The notes under the pieces: model-generated
What the model saw: the letters and a program-made list of their open reading frames with translations, nothing else
Told to the model about the DNA's origin: nothing
Database searches by the model: none
Translations under genes and position numbers: made by a program
In this document: positions 53,875 through 63,042 of the stretch, piece after piece
Layout: every line of letters starts with the position of its first letter
Numbering within the stretch: the first letter of the stretch is position 1
DNA from: Nocardia cyriacigeorgica NBRC 100375
Lineage (GTDB): Bacteria > Actinomycetota > Actinomycetes > Mycobacteriales > Mycobacteriaceae
Assembly (NCBI RefSeq): GCF_000308555.1
Contig: NZ_BAFY01000031.1
Location: forward strand, 1-64,000
DNA: 64,000 nt
Direction: 5' to 3'

Positions 53875-54291
53875 CTATTCGGTCCCATCCGGAGGAACTT
53901 CGGGCAGGCCTTCACTTGCCCGGAGTTTCTCCGCCATGGAGGTGAGTAGATTCTGTGATTCTTCGGAGAGGTCGAAAGCCCGGCTGGACAATCGGCGCAG
54001 CCCGTAACCCTGCAACTGAGACAGCAGTTCCAGATCGTGGTCGATCTTGGCGGCGTAGATGTCGTTGAAGAAGTAGTCGGGCTTGACCTTGAAGAACTTC
54101 GCCAACGCGGCCACCGTCTCGTCCGACGGATTGGTCCGCTGCCCGGACCGCAACTGCGACAGGTACGGTTTGGAGATCGGATGCCCTGAAGCCGTCAGCG
54201 CGGCTGCGACCTCCGCGTTGGTGTGCGGCTTACGCCCCGGGGGATGCACGGTTTCGAACAGCTTGTTCAGCCGCGCCGCGAAATCAGCCAT
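53875..54291 (-). CDS. EspR-like XRE nucleoid-type regulator
   Basis: A 138-residue DNA-binding protein very similar in pattern to M. tuberculosis EspR (Rv3849). It has FAARLNKLFETVHPPGRKPHTNAEVAAAL (from FAARLNKLF to AEVAAAL), SKPYLSQLRSGQRTNPSDETVAALAKFF and a C-terminal dimerisation helix region ending LRASEG. EspR is a global, nucleoid-associated regulator that controls ESX-1-related genes. Here the gene is divergent from nothing obvious and convergent with the ImmA/IrrE operon, so it may be the protease target or an independent paralogue. Confidence 0.82.
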   Translation of the reverse strand: MADFAARLNKLFETVHPPGRKPHTNAEVAAALTASGHPISKPYLSQLRSGQRTNPSDETVAALAKFFKVKPDYFFNDIYAAKIDHDLELLSQLQGYGLRRLSSRAFDLSEESQNLLTSMAEKLRASEGLPEVPPDGTE

Positions 54292-54653
54292 TGTGAGCCG
54301 CCCAATTCCCTTCGCTGTACTAACAGTCGTTATCTCGGATACGTATCATTGATATTAGCGGCTCAGTAACTGAAAACCTACGCCTGATTCCGAATTTCCT
54401 TGAAGCTTCCAGGTCGGTGTCCAGTGCAGAGGCTCCGAGCGTGGCGTTTGCGGGTTCCACCAACGGCTCTTGTGGAGCCGTCCGGCCAGCAAGTTCTAGC
54501 CCGTCGCGGGGGTCTTGCCCGTCGGACCTGCGGTAGCCGCAAGTTAGCTGACATCTCATCTAGTCCTCTGTACCGGACTTTGTGTGGCGTACGACACGTT
54601 TTGCCGCCTCCGAGATGAACGTTCAAGTTACACCGGGGAATTGGTTGAAAGCC
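54292..54653. other. 360-base gap with AT-rich promoter region
   Basis: The part 54315-54375 is AT-rich and contains the palindrome GATACGTATC (54338-54347), likely the promoter region of the EspR-like gene. The rest, up to the end of fadA5, has no supported gene. The minus-strand frames there have Arg-rich shadow-like translations. Confidence 0.4.
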
Positions 54654-55865
<1,212 letters not shown>

Positions 55866-55923
55866 TCACCGGCGGATCTGTCCGGTTTCTTTCCTAGTTT
55901 TCCCGCCTGTGCTTCAATAATTG

Positions 55924-55937
55924 TAGAACGTGTTCCA
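55924..55937. promoter_or_regulatory. KstR-type operator for cyp125
   Basis: TAGAACGTGTTCCA is a full match to TnnAACnnGTTnnA, 67 bases upstream of the cyp125 start. Confidence 0.8.
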
Positions 55938-56004
55938 GTGTTGTCGACGGATGCACCTGGTGCTCGGCTCGGCTTGGTTGCGCACTCTCTTAAGGAGGCC
56001 ACTG

Positions 56005-57264
56005 GTGGTAGCCCCTCGAACGGTCCGGCCCGATCTGCCGGACGGATTCGACGTCACCGATCCCGAAATCTATGCCCACCGCGTCCCGGTCGAGGAATTC
56101 GCCGAGCTGCGCCGGGCCGCGCCGATCTGGTGGAATCCACAGCCACCGGAGGTGGGCGGCTTCCACGACGACGGGTTCTGGGTCGTCAGCAAGCACGCCG
56201 ATGTCAAGGAGGTCTCGCGGCGCAGCGACGTGTTCTCCACCTACGAGAACACCGCGATCCCGCGGTTCAACGACGACATCACCCGCGAACAGATCGAGCT
56301 GCAGCGGTTCGTCCTGATCAACAAGGACGCGCCCGAACACACCAAACTGCGCAAGATCATCTCTCGTGGCTTCACCCCGCGGGCGATCAACAGCCTGCGC
56401 GCCGAGCTGTCGGCGCGCGCGGAGGGCATTGTGAAGGCGGCCGCCGAGGCCGGTTCCGGTGATTTCGTCACCCAGATCGCGTGCGAGCTGCCGCTGCAGG
56501 CCATCGCCGAGCTGATCGGGGTGCCGCAGGAGGACCGGATGAAGGTCTTCCGGTGGTCCAACGAGATGACCGGCTACGACGATCCCGACAACGATGCCGA
56601 TCCGGTGGTGGCCTCGGCGGAAATTCTCGGCTACGCCTACCAGATGGCCGCCGATCGCAAGAAATGCCCGGCCGACGACATCGTGACCACATTGATCGAG
56701 GCCGATATCGACGGCGACAAGCTCTCGGAAGAGGAATTCGGCTTCTTCGTCATCATGCTGGCGGTGGCCGGTAACGAGACCACCCGCAATGCCATCACCC
56801 ACGGCATGATGGCCTTCCTCGATCACCCCGATCAGTGGGAGCTGTTCAAAAAAGAGCGCCCGGCCACCGCCGCCGACGAGATCATCCGCTGGGCCACACC
56901 GGTGACCTCATTCCAGCGCACCGCATTGGAAGACGTTGAGCTCGGCGGCGTGCAGATCAAAAAGGGACAGCGGGTGGTCATGCTGTACCGCTCGGCGAAC
57001 TTCGATGAAGACGTCTTCGAAAATCCGGAGAAGTTCGACATCATGCGCGAGGACAATCAGCACCTGTCCTTCGGCGGCACCGGCGCGCATTTCTGTATCG
57101 GCGCGAACCTGGCCCGCCTCGAGGTCGATCTGATCTTCAATGCGATCGCCGATCATCTGCCGGATATCAGCAAGCTCGGTGACGCCAAGCGGCTGCGTTC
57201 GGGCTGGCTCAACGGCATCAAGGAATTCCCGGTCGATTACAAGACCTGCCCGGTCACCGGCTGA
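56005..57264 (+). CDS. cyp125: Steroid C26/C27-monooxygenase CYP125
   Basis: A 419-residue cytochrome P450 that oxidises the terminal methyl of the sterol side chain to the acid, the usual first side-chain step. The I-helix is LAVAGNETTRNAITHGM, the ExxR is in DEIIRWATP, and the haem ligand Cys is at about 364 in FGGTGAHFCIGANLAR. GTG 56005 follows AGGAGG by seven bases. No ferredoxin or reductase gene is adjacent. Divergent from fadA5 as in M. tuberculosis. Confidence 0.93.
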   Translation: MVAPRTVRPDLPDGFDVTDPEIYAHRVPVEEFAELRRAAPIWWNPQPPEVGGFHDDGFWVVSKHADVKEVSRRSDVFSTYENTAIPRFNDDITREQIELQRFVLINKDAPEHTKLRKIISRGFTPRAINSLRAELSARAEGIVKAAAEAGSGDFVTQIACELPLQAIAELIGVPQEDRMKVFRWSNEMTGYDDPDNDADPVVASAEILGYAYQMAADRKKCPADDIVTTLIEADIDGDKLSEEEFGFFVIMLAVAGNETTRNAITHGMMAFLDHPDQWELFKKERPATAADEIIRWATPVTSFQRTALEDVELGGVQIKKGQRVVMLYRSANFDEDVFENPEKFDIMREDNQHLSFGGTGAHFCIGANLARLEVDLIFNAIADHLPDISKLGDAKRLRSGWLNGIKEFPVDYKTCPVTG

Positions 57265-57294
57265 ACCAGCGGCTGAACCCCGCCGGGCACGAGA

Positions 57295-57326
57295 ATGCCC
57301 CCTCGATCAGTGGATCGAGGGGGCAT
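57295..57326. terminator. Bidirectional terminator
   Basis: A 14-bp perfect stem (57295-57308 with 57313-57326) with loop AGTG. It lies between the convergent cyp125 and SnoaL-like genes. Confidence 0.8.
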
Positions 57327-57342
57327 CGTCGTTATCCGGGCT

Positions 57343-57771
57343 TCAGGCCGGTCGCGCCGTTTTCATGGCCCGGTCGACCTCCCAATATGCGCGCAAAGCG
57401 GCGATCTTGCCCGCCTCGTCGACCCGATAGGTGAACACGCCCTCGGCATCGATCACGTGCCCGCCGAGGGTGCTGCGGATGAGGCCGGTGAACGCGACCT
57501 CCGAACCGCAGGCGAACGAGTCACCGAACAGGAACTCGATCGATTCGGTGGCGGCGATCGCCTTGTCCCAGAAGGCTGCGATGGCATCGCGACCGCGGTG
57601 ACCGCGGCCCTCCGGATCGAAACCCGAGGGCCCGATCGGGTCCTCGACGATGCCGTCCTCGGCGAACAGCTCCAACCAGGCGTTCTTGTCGCGAGCCCGC
57701 ACCGCCGCCTGGGAGGCCAGGCCCGCGGCGCGCGCCGGATGATCGGTGATGGGGGAGGACTCGACGGTCAT
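57343..57771 (-). CDS. SnoaL/ketosteroid-isomerase-like NTF2-fold protein
   Basis: A 142-residue NTF2-fold protein. RARDKNAWLELFAEDGIVEDPIGPS (ending in the conserved DPIGPS) and a C-terminal VFTYRVDEAGKIAALRAYWEVD are typical of the ketosteroid isomerase-like/SnoaL-like group. A steroid-binding or isomerase role is suggested by its position as last gene of the leftward ltp4-ltp3-LLM operon, 15 bases after the LLM stop. Catalytic Asp residues cannot be assigned with certainty. Confidence 0.75.
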   Translation of the reverse strand: MTVESSPITDHPARAAGLASQAAVRARDKNAWLELFAEDGIVEDPIGPSGFDPEGRGHRGRDAIAAFWDKAIAATESIEFLFGDSFACGSEVAFTGLIRSTLGGHVIDAEGVFTYRVDEAGKIAALRAYWEVDRAMKTARPA

Positions 57772-57786
57772 GGTTGCCCTTCCGGC

Positions 57787-58662
57787 TCAGACGATCGGAT
57801 CATCGATATTGGCCGCCGCGAACTTGCGCAGCGACTCCTGTTTGGCCGACAGCTCCCCGTCGAACCCGATGCCGTCTATCAGCCAGGGCACCACGATCGC
57901 ATCGGTGACGCCGGCGTCGGCCAGATCCTGATAGCCGGAGCGGCCGAACTTGTCGATGCACACCGCCTGGATCTCGAACGGTTCCTCGGCCCGGCCGTAC
58001 TCGGCGCGCAACTGCCCCAGCGTCTCGATGGTCTCGCACAGCTGGTCGAACTTCATCATGGCCGAGGTCCAGCCGTCGCCGACCCGGGCCGCCCGGCGCA
58101 GCGCGGCGTCGGTGTGGCCGCCGATATAGAACGGCACCGGCTCGGTCGGCGCCGGACTCATCTGCAACGGGTCGAAGTCGAAGAACTCGCCGTGGTACTC
58201 GACCATCCCGCCGCCGAGCACCAGCTTGATGACCTCGATCATCTCGTCCACCCTGGCACCGCGCCGCTTGAACGGCACCCCGCACCATTCGAATTCCTCG
58301 GGCGCCCAGCCGATGCCGACGCCGAAGCCGAAGCGGTTACCCGACATGTTCGCCACCGACCCGACCTGGCGGGCCAGCAGCAGCGGGTTACGGGAACCGA
58401 GTTTGAGCACATTGGTGTAGAAGCGGATGCGGCTGGTCACCGCGGCCATGGCGGTGGCGCCGATCAGCGGATCCACCCATGGCGTCTCAGGGCCCCAGAA
58501 GCGACTGCCGTCGGGAGTGTAGGGGTATTTCGCCTCGGCCGTCTTCATGTAGAACAGCGAATCGGGCAGGGCGATGGAGGCAAACCCGCATTCCTCCGCG
58601 GTCTTGGCCAGCTCGGGCAGTTGCTCGAGCGGGCTCAGTGCGATGCCGAGGGTGAACTTCAT
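57787..58662 (-). CDS. LLM-class F420-dependent oxidoreductase
   Basis: A 291-residue luciferase-like TIM-barrel enzyme. FTLGIALSPLEQLPELAKTAEECGFASIALPDSLF is the usual N terminus (ending in the ALPDSLF segment), followed by RIRFYTNVLKLGSRNPLLLARQV, GFGVGIGWAPEEFEWCGVPF and YIGGHTDAALRRAARVGDGW. These are features of F420-dependent members. ATG 58662 overlaps the ltp3 stop (ATGA). It probably acts on a side-chain or ring intermediate. Specific reaction unknown. Confidence 0.82.
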   Translation of the reverse strand: MKFTLGIALSPLEQLPELAKTAEECGFASIALPDSLFYMKTAEAKYPYTPDGSRFWGPETPWVDPLIGATAMAAVTSRIRFYTNVLKLGSRNPLLLARQVGSVANMSGNRFGFGVGIGWAPEEFEWCGVPFKRRGARVDEMIEVIKLVLGGGMVEYHGEFFDFDPLQMSPAPTEPVPFYIGGHTDAALRRAARVGDGWTSAMMKFDQLCETIETLGQLRAEYGRAEEPFEIQAVCIDKFGRSGYQDLADAGVTDAIVVPWLIDGIGFDGELSAKQESLRKFAAANIDDPIV

Positions 58663-59828
58663 GCCGGACGCTCCGACCCGACCACCCACATCGAGAAGTA
58701 CTGCGAGCCACCACCGTAGGCATGGCCGAGCGCCTTGCGCGCATTCTCCACCTGGTAGGCGCCGGCCCGCCCCATCACCTGCTTGGCGGCCTCGGCGAAG
58801 CGGATCATGCCGGAGGCGCCGATCGGATTGGACGAGAGCACGCCGCCGGACGGATTCACCGGCAGGGTGCCACCGATCTCGGTTTCGCCCTTGTCGGTGA
58901 GCTTCCAGCCGTCACCGGGGGCGGCGAAGCCGAGGTTTTCCAGCCACATCGGCTCGAACCAGGAGAACGGGACGTAGATCTCGGCGGCATCGATCTCGCT
59001 GAGCGGATCGGTGACCCCCGCCTGCTTCCACAGTGCGGCGGCCGCATCGCGACCGGCCTGCGGGTTCACCTGATCGCGACCGGCATAGGTGGTCGGCTCG
59101 GTGCGCATAGCGGTCGCGTGCACCCACGCCACCTTCTTGCCCGCGGCTTCCACCGCGGCGGCCGAACTCTCGCCACCGATGACCACCGCGCAGGCGCCGT
59201 CGGAGGAGGGGCAGGTCTCGTCGAAGCGGATCGGATCCCACAGCATCTGGGAGGCCAGCACCGACTCCATGGTGATATCGGGCTGCTTCAGGTGCGCGTA
59301 CGGGTTCTTGGCGCCATTGCGCCGGTCCTTGGCCGCGACCATCGCGCCGATATGGCCGGGCGCGTTGGAACGGCGGATGTAGGAGCGCACGTGCGGAGCG
59401 AAGTAACCGCCCGCGCCGGCGCCGACCGGCATGGTGAACGGCACCGGAATCGACAACGCCCACATGGCATTCGACTCCGACTGCTTCTCCCACGCCACCG
59501 CGAGCACCCGCTCGTGCACGCCTGCCTGGACCAGGTTGGCCGCGACGACGCCGGTCGAGCCGCCCACCGAACCCGCGGTATGCACGCGCAGCAGTGGTTT
59601 GCCCGGTGCGCCGAGAGCGTCGGCCATGTAGAGCTCGGGCATCATGACGCCCTCGAACAGGTCCGGCGCCTTACCGATCACGATCGCGTCGATATCGGCC
59701 ATGGTGAGGTCGGCGTCGGCCAGCGCACGGTCGATGGCTTCGCGGACCATGCCGGACATCGACACATCGCTGCGTTTCGTCACATGATGCGTTTGTCCGG
59801 TGCCGAGCACCGCAGCCGGGAAACTCAT
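58659..59828 (-). CDS. ltp3: Thiolase-like lipid-transfer protein Ltp3
   Basis: A 389-residue protein of the SCP-x thiolase/Ltp family, equivalent in position to Rv3523. AVLGTGQTHHVTKRSDVSMSGMVREAI, HTAGSVGGSTGVVAA (where a thiolase Cys would normally stand), NPSGGVLSSNPIGASGMIRFAEAA and QYFSMWVVGSE are visible. The nucleophilic Cys is replaced by Ser/Gly residues, as in aldolase-type Ltp proteins that act on side-chain CoA esters with DUF35 partners. Overlaps ltp4 by four bases. Confidence 0.85.
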   Translation of the reverse strand: MSFPAAVLGTGQTHHVTKRSDVSMSGMVREAIDRALADADLTMADIDAIVIGKAPDLFEGVMMPELYMADALGAPGKPLLRVHTAGSVGGSTGVVAANLVQAGVHERVLAVAWEKQSESNAMWALSIPVPFTMPVGAGAGGYFAPHVRSYIRRSNAPGHIGAMVAAKDRRNGAKNPYAHLKQPDITMESVLASQMLWDPIRFDETCPSSDGACAVVIGGESSAAAVEAAGKKVAWVHATAMRTEPTTYAGRDQVNPQAGRDAAAALWKQAGVTDPLSEIDAAEIYVPFSWFEPMWLENLGFAAPGDGWKLTDKGETEIGGTLPVNPSGGVLSSNPIGASGMIRFAEAAKQVMGRAGAYQVENARKALGHAYGGGSQYFSMWVVGSERPA

Positions 59829-60892
59829 CGGCCAGCCTCCGAATCCAGAACGGTCACAAGGTTTTGTTGCAGCGCGGGCCCGCTGGTGGCGTGCGCCAGC
59901 GCGCGCTCGGCGGAGCCGGCCATGATTTCGCGTGCCGCGAAGCCGATGCGTTCGAGCCCGGCCGCGAACATGGGATTGCCTGCCAGCGCGCCGCCGGAGG
60001 GATTGATCCTGGTGCGCTTGTCCAGGCCGATCGCCTCGGCGAGGATCAACTCCTGATGGCTGAACGGAGCGTGCAGCTCGGCGATATCGAAACCGCTGGT
60101 GTCGCCGCCGGTCACCGCCTCGGCGGCGGCCCGCGTCGAGGGCGAGACGGTCAGATCACGCCCGCCGAGCATCGACGAGTCGATCCGATGCGCCATGCCG
60201 GTGATCCAGGCCGGACGCTCGCACAGCTCGCGGGCCCGGTCACCCACCGCGAGCACGATGGCCGCGGCACCGTCGGTGATGGGGGCGCAGTCGTGTTCGC
60301 GCAGCGGATCGGCGACATACGGCGCGGCCAGCAGGTCGTCGATGGAGGCGCCGTCGGCGCGGTGCGCCTGCGAGACCGCGGCCATATCCCGTTCGCTCCA
60401 GCGGCCTGCGTCCAGACCGGCCCTGGCCTGCAAGCCCGCGATGGACAGCGAATCCGGCCACAGTGGCGTCACCAGATAGGGATCCAGCTGCATGGTCAGG
60501 ACCTGGCGCAAGGTACCGGCGGAGGACTTGCCGAAGCCGTACACCAGCGCGGTGCGGGCCTGCCCGGAACGCAGCTTGACCCACGCCTCGTACAGGGCCC
60601 AGGCCGCGTCCATCTCGACATGCGATTCGTTGATCGGCGGCACGGCACCGATCGAGTCGACCGCCGAGATGAACGAGAAAGCCCGCCCGGCAAGGTAATC
60701 GGAGGAGCCCGAGCACCAGAAGTCGATATCGGACTTGGTGATGCCGAGCTGGTCGTAGAGCTGCTGGAAACACGGTTGCAGCATCTCCACGCCGTTGGTG
60801 GTGCCGAAGGTCTCCCGCACATGGGGCGCGTGCGCGAAGCCGACGACGGCGATGTCGGTGGCGTTATCGGTCGAACGCTCGGTGATGGTCAC
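59825..60892 (-). CDS. ltp4: Thiolase-like lipid-transfer protein Ltp4
   Basis: A 355-residue thiolase-fold protein, counterpart of Rv3522. It has IAVVGFAHAPHVRETFGTTNGVEML, DFWCSGSSDYLAGRAFSFI, INESHVEMDAAWALYEAW (replacing the Cys region of classical thiolases), ELHAPFSHQELILAEAIGLD and NPSGGALAGNPMFAAGLERIG. It probably forms an enzyme complex with the Ltp3 and DUF35 products, by analogy with known Ltp-DUF35 aldolases. The stop overlaps ltp3. Confidence 0.83.
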   Translation of the reverse strand: MTITERSTDNATDIAVVGFAHAPHVRETFGTTNGVEMLQPCFQQLYDQLGITKSDIDFWCSGSSDYLAGRAFSFISAVDSIGAVPPINESHVEMDAAWALYEAWVKLRSGQARTALVYGFGKSSAGTLRQVLTMQLDPYLVTPLWPDSLSIAGLQARAGLDAGRWSERDMAAVSQAHRADGASIDDLLAAPYVADPLREHDCAPITDGAAAIVLAVGDRARELCERPAWITGMAHRIDSSMLGGRDLTVSPSTRAAAEAVTGGDTSGFDIAELHAPFSHQELILAEAIGLDKRTRINPSGGALAGNPMFAAGLERIGFAAREIMAGSAERALAHATSGPALQQNLVTVLDSEAGR

Positions 60893-60904
60893 TCGGGAGC
60901 CCTC

Positions 60905-61921
60905 TCACAGGTGATGCTTGTAGGTGTCGTAATCGGCATCCGGCTCGCCGGAGGGCTCGAAGTGGTCGACGTTCTCCAGGCCGTAACCCCACTCCTCGCG
61001 CGGCTTCCACACCGCGCGCACCCGCATGCCCATCCGGACCTCCTCGGCCGCGCAGCCGAGAACCAGGTGCAGCACCGGGATGTCGGCGCCGTCGAGCAGC
61101 ACGTAGGCGGCCACATAGGGCGGCTTGATCCGCTGCCCGAGGAACGGCACATTGACGATGCAGAAGGTGGTGACGGTTCCGGTGTCGGCCAGCTCCACCA
61201 TGTCGTCGGTGGGCCTGCCGTCGGTGGGGTTGGCGCCACGCGGCGGGAAGTAGACCTTGCCGCCCGCGTCGGTGCGGCCGCCGATCAGCTTGCCTTCCTT
61301 GAGCCCGCGCAGATACACCGTCTCCTGCGGGGAGGCCGTGTGCTTGTAGCTCATGTCCACCGGCGTCACCAGCATGGTGACCGGCTCGGCGTCCGAATCC
61401 CCGGTTCGCTCACCGGCGGTGGAGGTTTCGCCGGGTTCGAAGCAGGCGATGTCGTGGATGGTGCCGGTGGTCTCGGCGGCCCAGCGGGCGCGAACCCGCA
61501 TGCCGGTGCTGATCTCGTCGGGGCTCGCCACGTCCACCGCGTGCAGCAGGGTGGTGTCGGCACCGTCGAGCTTGATCAACGCGTAGGCGAACGGCCGGTC
61601 GAAGGGCTGACCCGGCAGTGGATCACGCACCCAGCTCCAGGAGACGACCGTGCCGACGTCGGCGACGTCGACGAACTCGCTGAGCGGGTCGGCGGTCACC
61701 GGGTCGTATTCGGCCGGCGGCACCAGGACCCGGCCGTCGCTACCGCGCACGCCGACGACGCGGCGCTCGCGCAGCCCGGTCAGGAACTTTCCGATGGTCG
61801 GTCCCACCGATCGGGTGTAGTCGAACTTCATTCGCAGCGGCGCGCTGAGTACGTCGCTCGGTTTCAATCCCGGCGGGCGATCCTGCGTGATTGCCGTGGG
61901 TGCAGTATTCCCATGAGTCAC
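60905..61921 (-). CDS. Double DUF35/OB-fold protein (Rv3521-like)
   Basis: A 338-residue protein with two copies of the DUF35 OB-fold/zinc-ribbon type. The first has LRERRVVGVRGSDGRVLVPPAEYDP and GTVVSWSWVRDPLPGQPFDRPFAYALIKLDGADTTLLHAV (split at FDRPFAYALIKLDG). The second has LRGLKEGKLIGGRTDAGGKVYFPPRG and KPPYVAAYVLLDGADIPVLHLV. The zinc Cys residues of typical DUF35 ribbons are missing. It heads the ltp4-ltp3-LLM-SnoaL operon, with a KstR box 10 bases upstream. Confidence 0.83.
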   Translation of the reverse strand: MTHGNTAPTAITQDRPPGLKPSDVLSAPLRMKFDYTRSVGPTIGKFLTGLRERRVVGVRGSDGRVLVPPAEYDPVTADPLSEFVDVADVGTVVSWSWVRDPLPGQPFDRPFAYALIKLDGADTTLLHAVDVASPDEISTGMRVRARWAAETTGTIHDIACFEPGETSTAGERTGDSDAEPVTMLVTPVDMSYKHTASPQETVYLRGLKEGKLIGGRTDAGGKVYFPPRGANPTDGRPTDDMVELADTGTVTTFCIVNVPFLGQRIKPPYVAAYVLLDGADIPVLHLVLGCAAEEVRMGMRVRAVWKPREEWGYGLENVDHFEPSGEPDADYDTYKHHL

Positions 61922-61930
61922 GATATCGAG

Positions 61931-61944
61931 TAGAACAGGTTCTT
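61931..61944. promoter_or_regulatory. KstR-type operator between divergent operons
   Basis: TAGAACAGGTTCTT matches the KstR motif except at the last base. AGAAC-AG-GTTCT is a perfect inverted repeat. It lies between the DUF35/ltp operon and the rightward LLM gene. Confidence 0.75.
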
Positions 61945-61982
61945 ATTCTGCTGGCAAGCAGTGAATGTGAAAGGGGACCGAT

Positions 61983-63020
61983 ATGCGGTTCGGATTGCAG
62001 CTCGGATATTGGGGTGCGGCGCCGCCGCCGCATGTCGGTGAACTCGTGACGGCCGCGGAGGCGGCGGGCTTCGACGCGGTGTTCGCGGCCGAGTCGTGGG
62101 GCTCGGACGCCTTCGGTCCACTGGCCTGGTGGGGTTCATCGACCAGCAGGGTGCGGCTGGGCACTTCGGTCGCGCAGCTGTCGGCGCGCACGCCCGCCGC
62201 CACCGCGATGCACGCGCTGACCCTCGACCACCTCAGCGGTGGCCGCGCCATTCTCGGGCTCGGCGTCTCCGGCCCGCAGGTGGTGGAGGGCTGGTACGGG
62301 CAGCCGTTCGCCAAGCCGTTGCAGCGCACCAGGGAGTACGTCGACATCGTCCGCAAGGTGCTCGCGCGCGAGGCGCCGGTCGTCAGCCAGGGACCGCACT
62401 ACACGCTGCCCTACGCCGGGCCGGGCGCCACCGGGCTCGGTAAACCGCTCAAGCCGATCGTGCACCCGCTACGTGCGGATTTGCCGATCTGGCTGGGGGC
62501 GGAGGGTCCGAAGAACGTCGCGCTGACCGCCGAGATCGCCGACGGCTGGCTGGCCATCTACTACGCCCCGCGGTTGGCCGGTATGTACAACGAATGGCTC
62601 GACGAGGGCTTTGCCCGTGCCGGTGCCCGCCGCACCAGGGAGACCTTCGAGATCGCCGCCAGCGCCCAGGTGATCGTCACCGACGATCCGGCCACCGAGA
62701 TCGAACGGCTGCGCTGGGTGATGTCGCTCTACATCGGCGGCATGGGCGCCCCCGAGCTCAACTTCCACGCCCAGGTCTACCGCCGGATGGGCTACGAGAA
62801 GGAAGTCGAGGAGATCGGCAAGCTCTTCCAGGCCGGCCGTAAGGCCGAAGCCGCCGCTGCGGTACCCGACGAGATGGTGCTCGACACCACGATCATCGGC
62901 AACGAGGACGAGGTGCGTCGGCAGATCGGCGTCTGGGAGGCGGCCGGGGTGACCATGCTGCTGGTGTCGGTGGCCGACACCGAGCAAATGGGTAAACTCG
63001 CACCCCTTGTCGGTACGTAG
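61983..63020 (+). CDS. LLM-class F420-dependent oxidoreductase (Rv3520c-like)
   Basis: A 345-residue luciferase-like enzyme, counterpart of Rv3520c. MRFGLQLGYWGAAPPPHVGELV, FDAVFAAESWGSDAFGPLAWW, MHALTLDHLSGGRAILGLGVSGPQVVEGWYG (split at LSGGRAILGLG) and PIWLGAEGPKNVALTAEIADGWL are F420-type features. It diverges from the DUF35/ltp operon. The reaction in sterol catabolism is unknown. Its stop codon TAG is the first three bases of a perfect KstR box for the next gene. Confidence 0.85.
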   Translation: MRFGLQLGYWGAAPPPHVGELVTAAEAAGFDAVFAAESWGSDAFGPLAWWGSSTSRVRLGTSVAQLSARTPAATAMHALTLDHLSGGRAILGLGVSGPQVVEGWYGQPFAKPLQRTREYVDIVRKVLAREAPVVSQGPHYTLPYAGPGATGLGKPLKPIVHPLRADLPIWLGAEGPKNVALTAEIADGWLAIYYAPRLAGMYNEWLDEGFARAGARRTRETFEIAASAQVIVTDDPATEIERLRWVMSLYIGGMGAPELNFHAQVYRRMGYEKEVEEIGKLFQAGRKAEAAAAVPDEMVLDTTIIGNEDEVRRQIGVWEAAGVTMLLVSVADTEQMGKLAPLVGT

Positions 63021-63031
63021 AACGCGTTCTA
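63018..63031. promoter_or_regulatory. Perfect KstR operator overlapping a stop codon
   Basis: TAGAACGCGTTCTA is a full 14-bp palindrome and an exact KstR match. Its first three bases are the stop codon of the upstream LLM gene, and it ends 11 bases before GTG 63043. Confidence 0.85.
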
Positions 63032-63042
63032 AATTCGATGGG

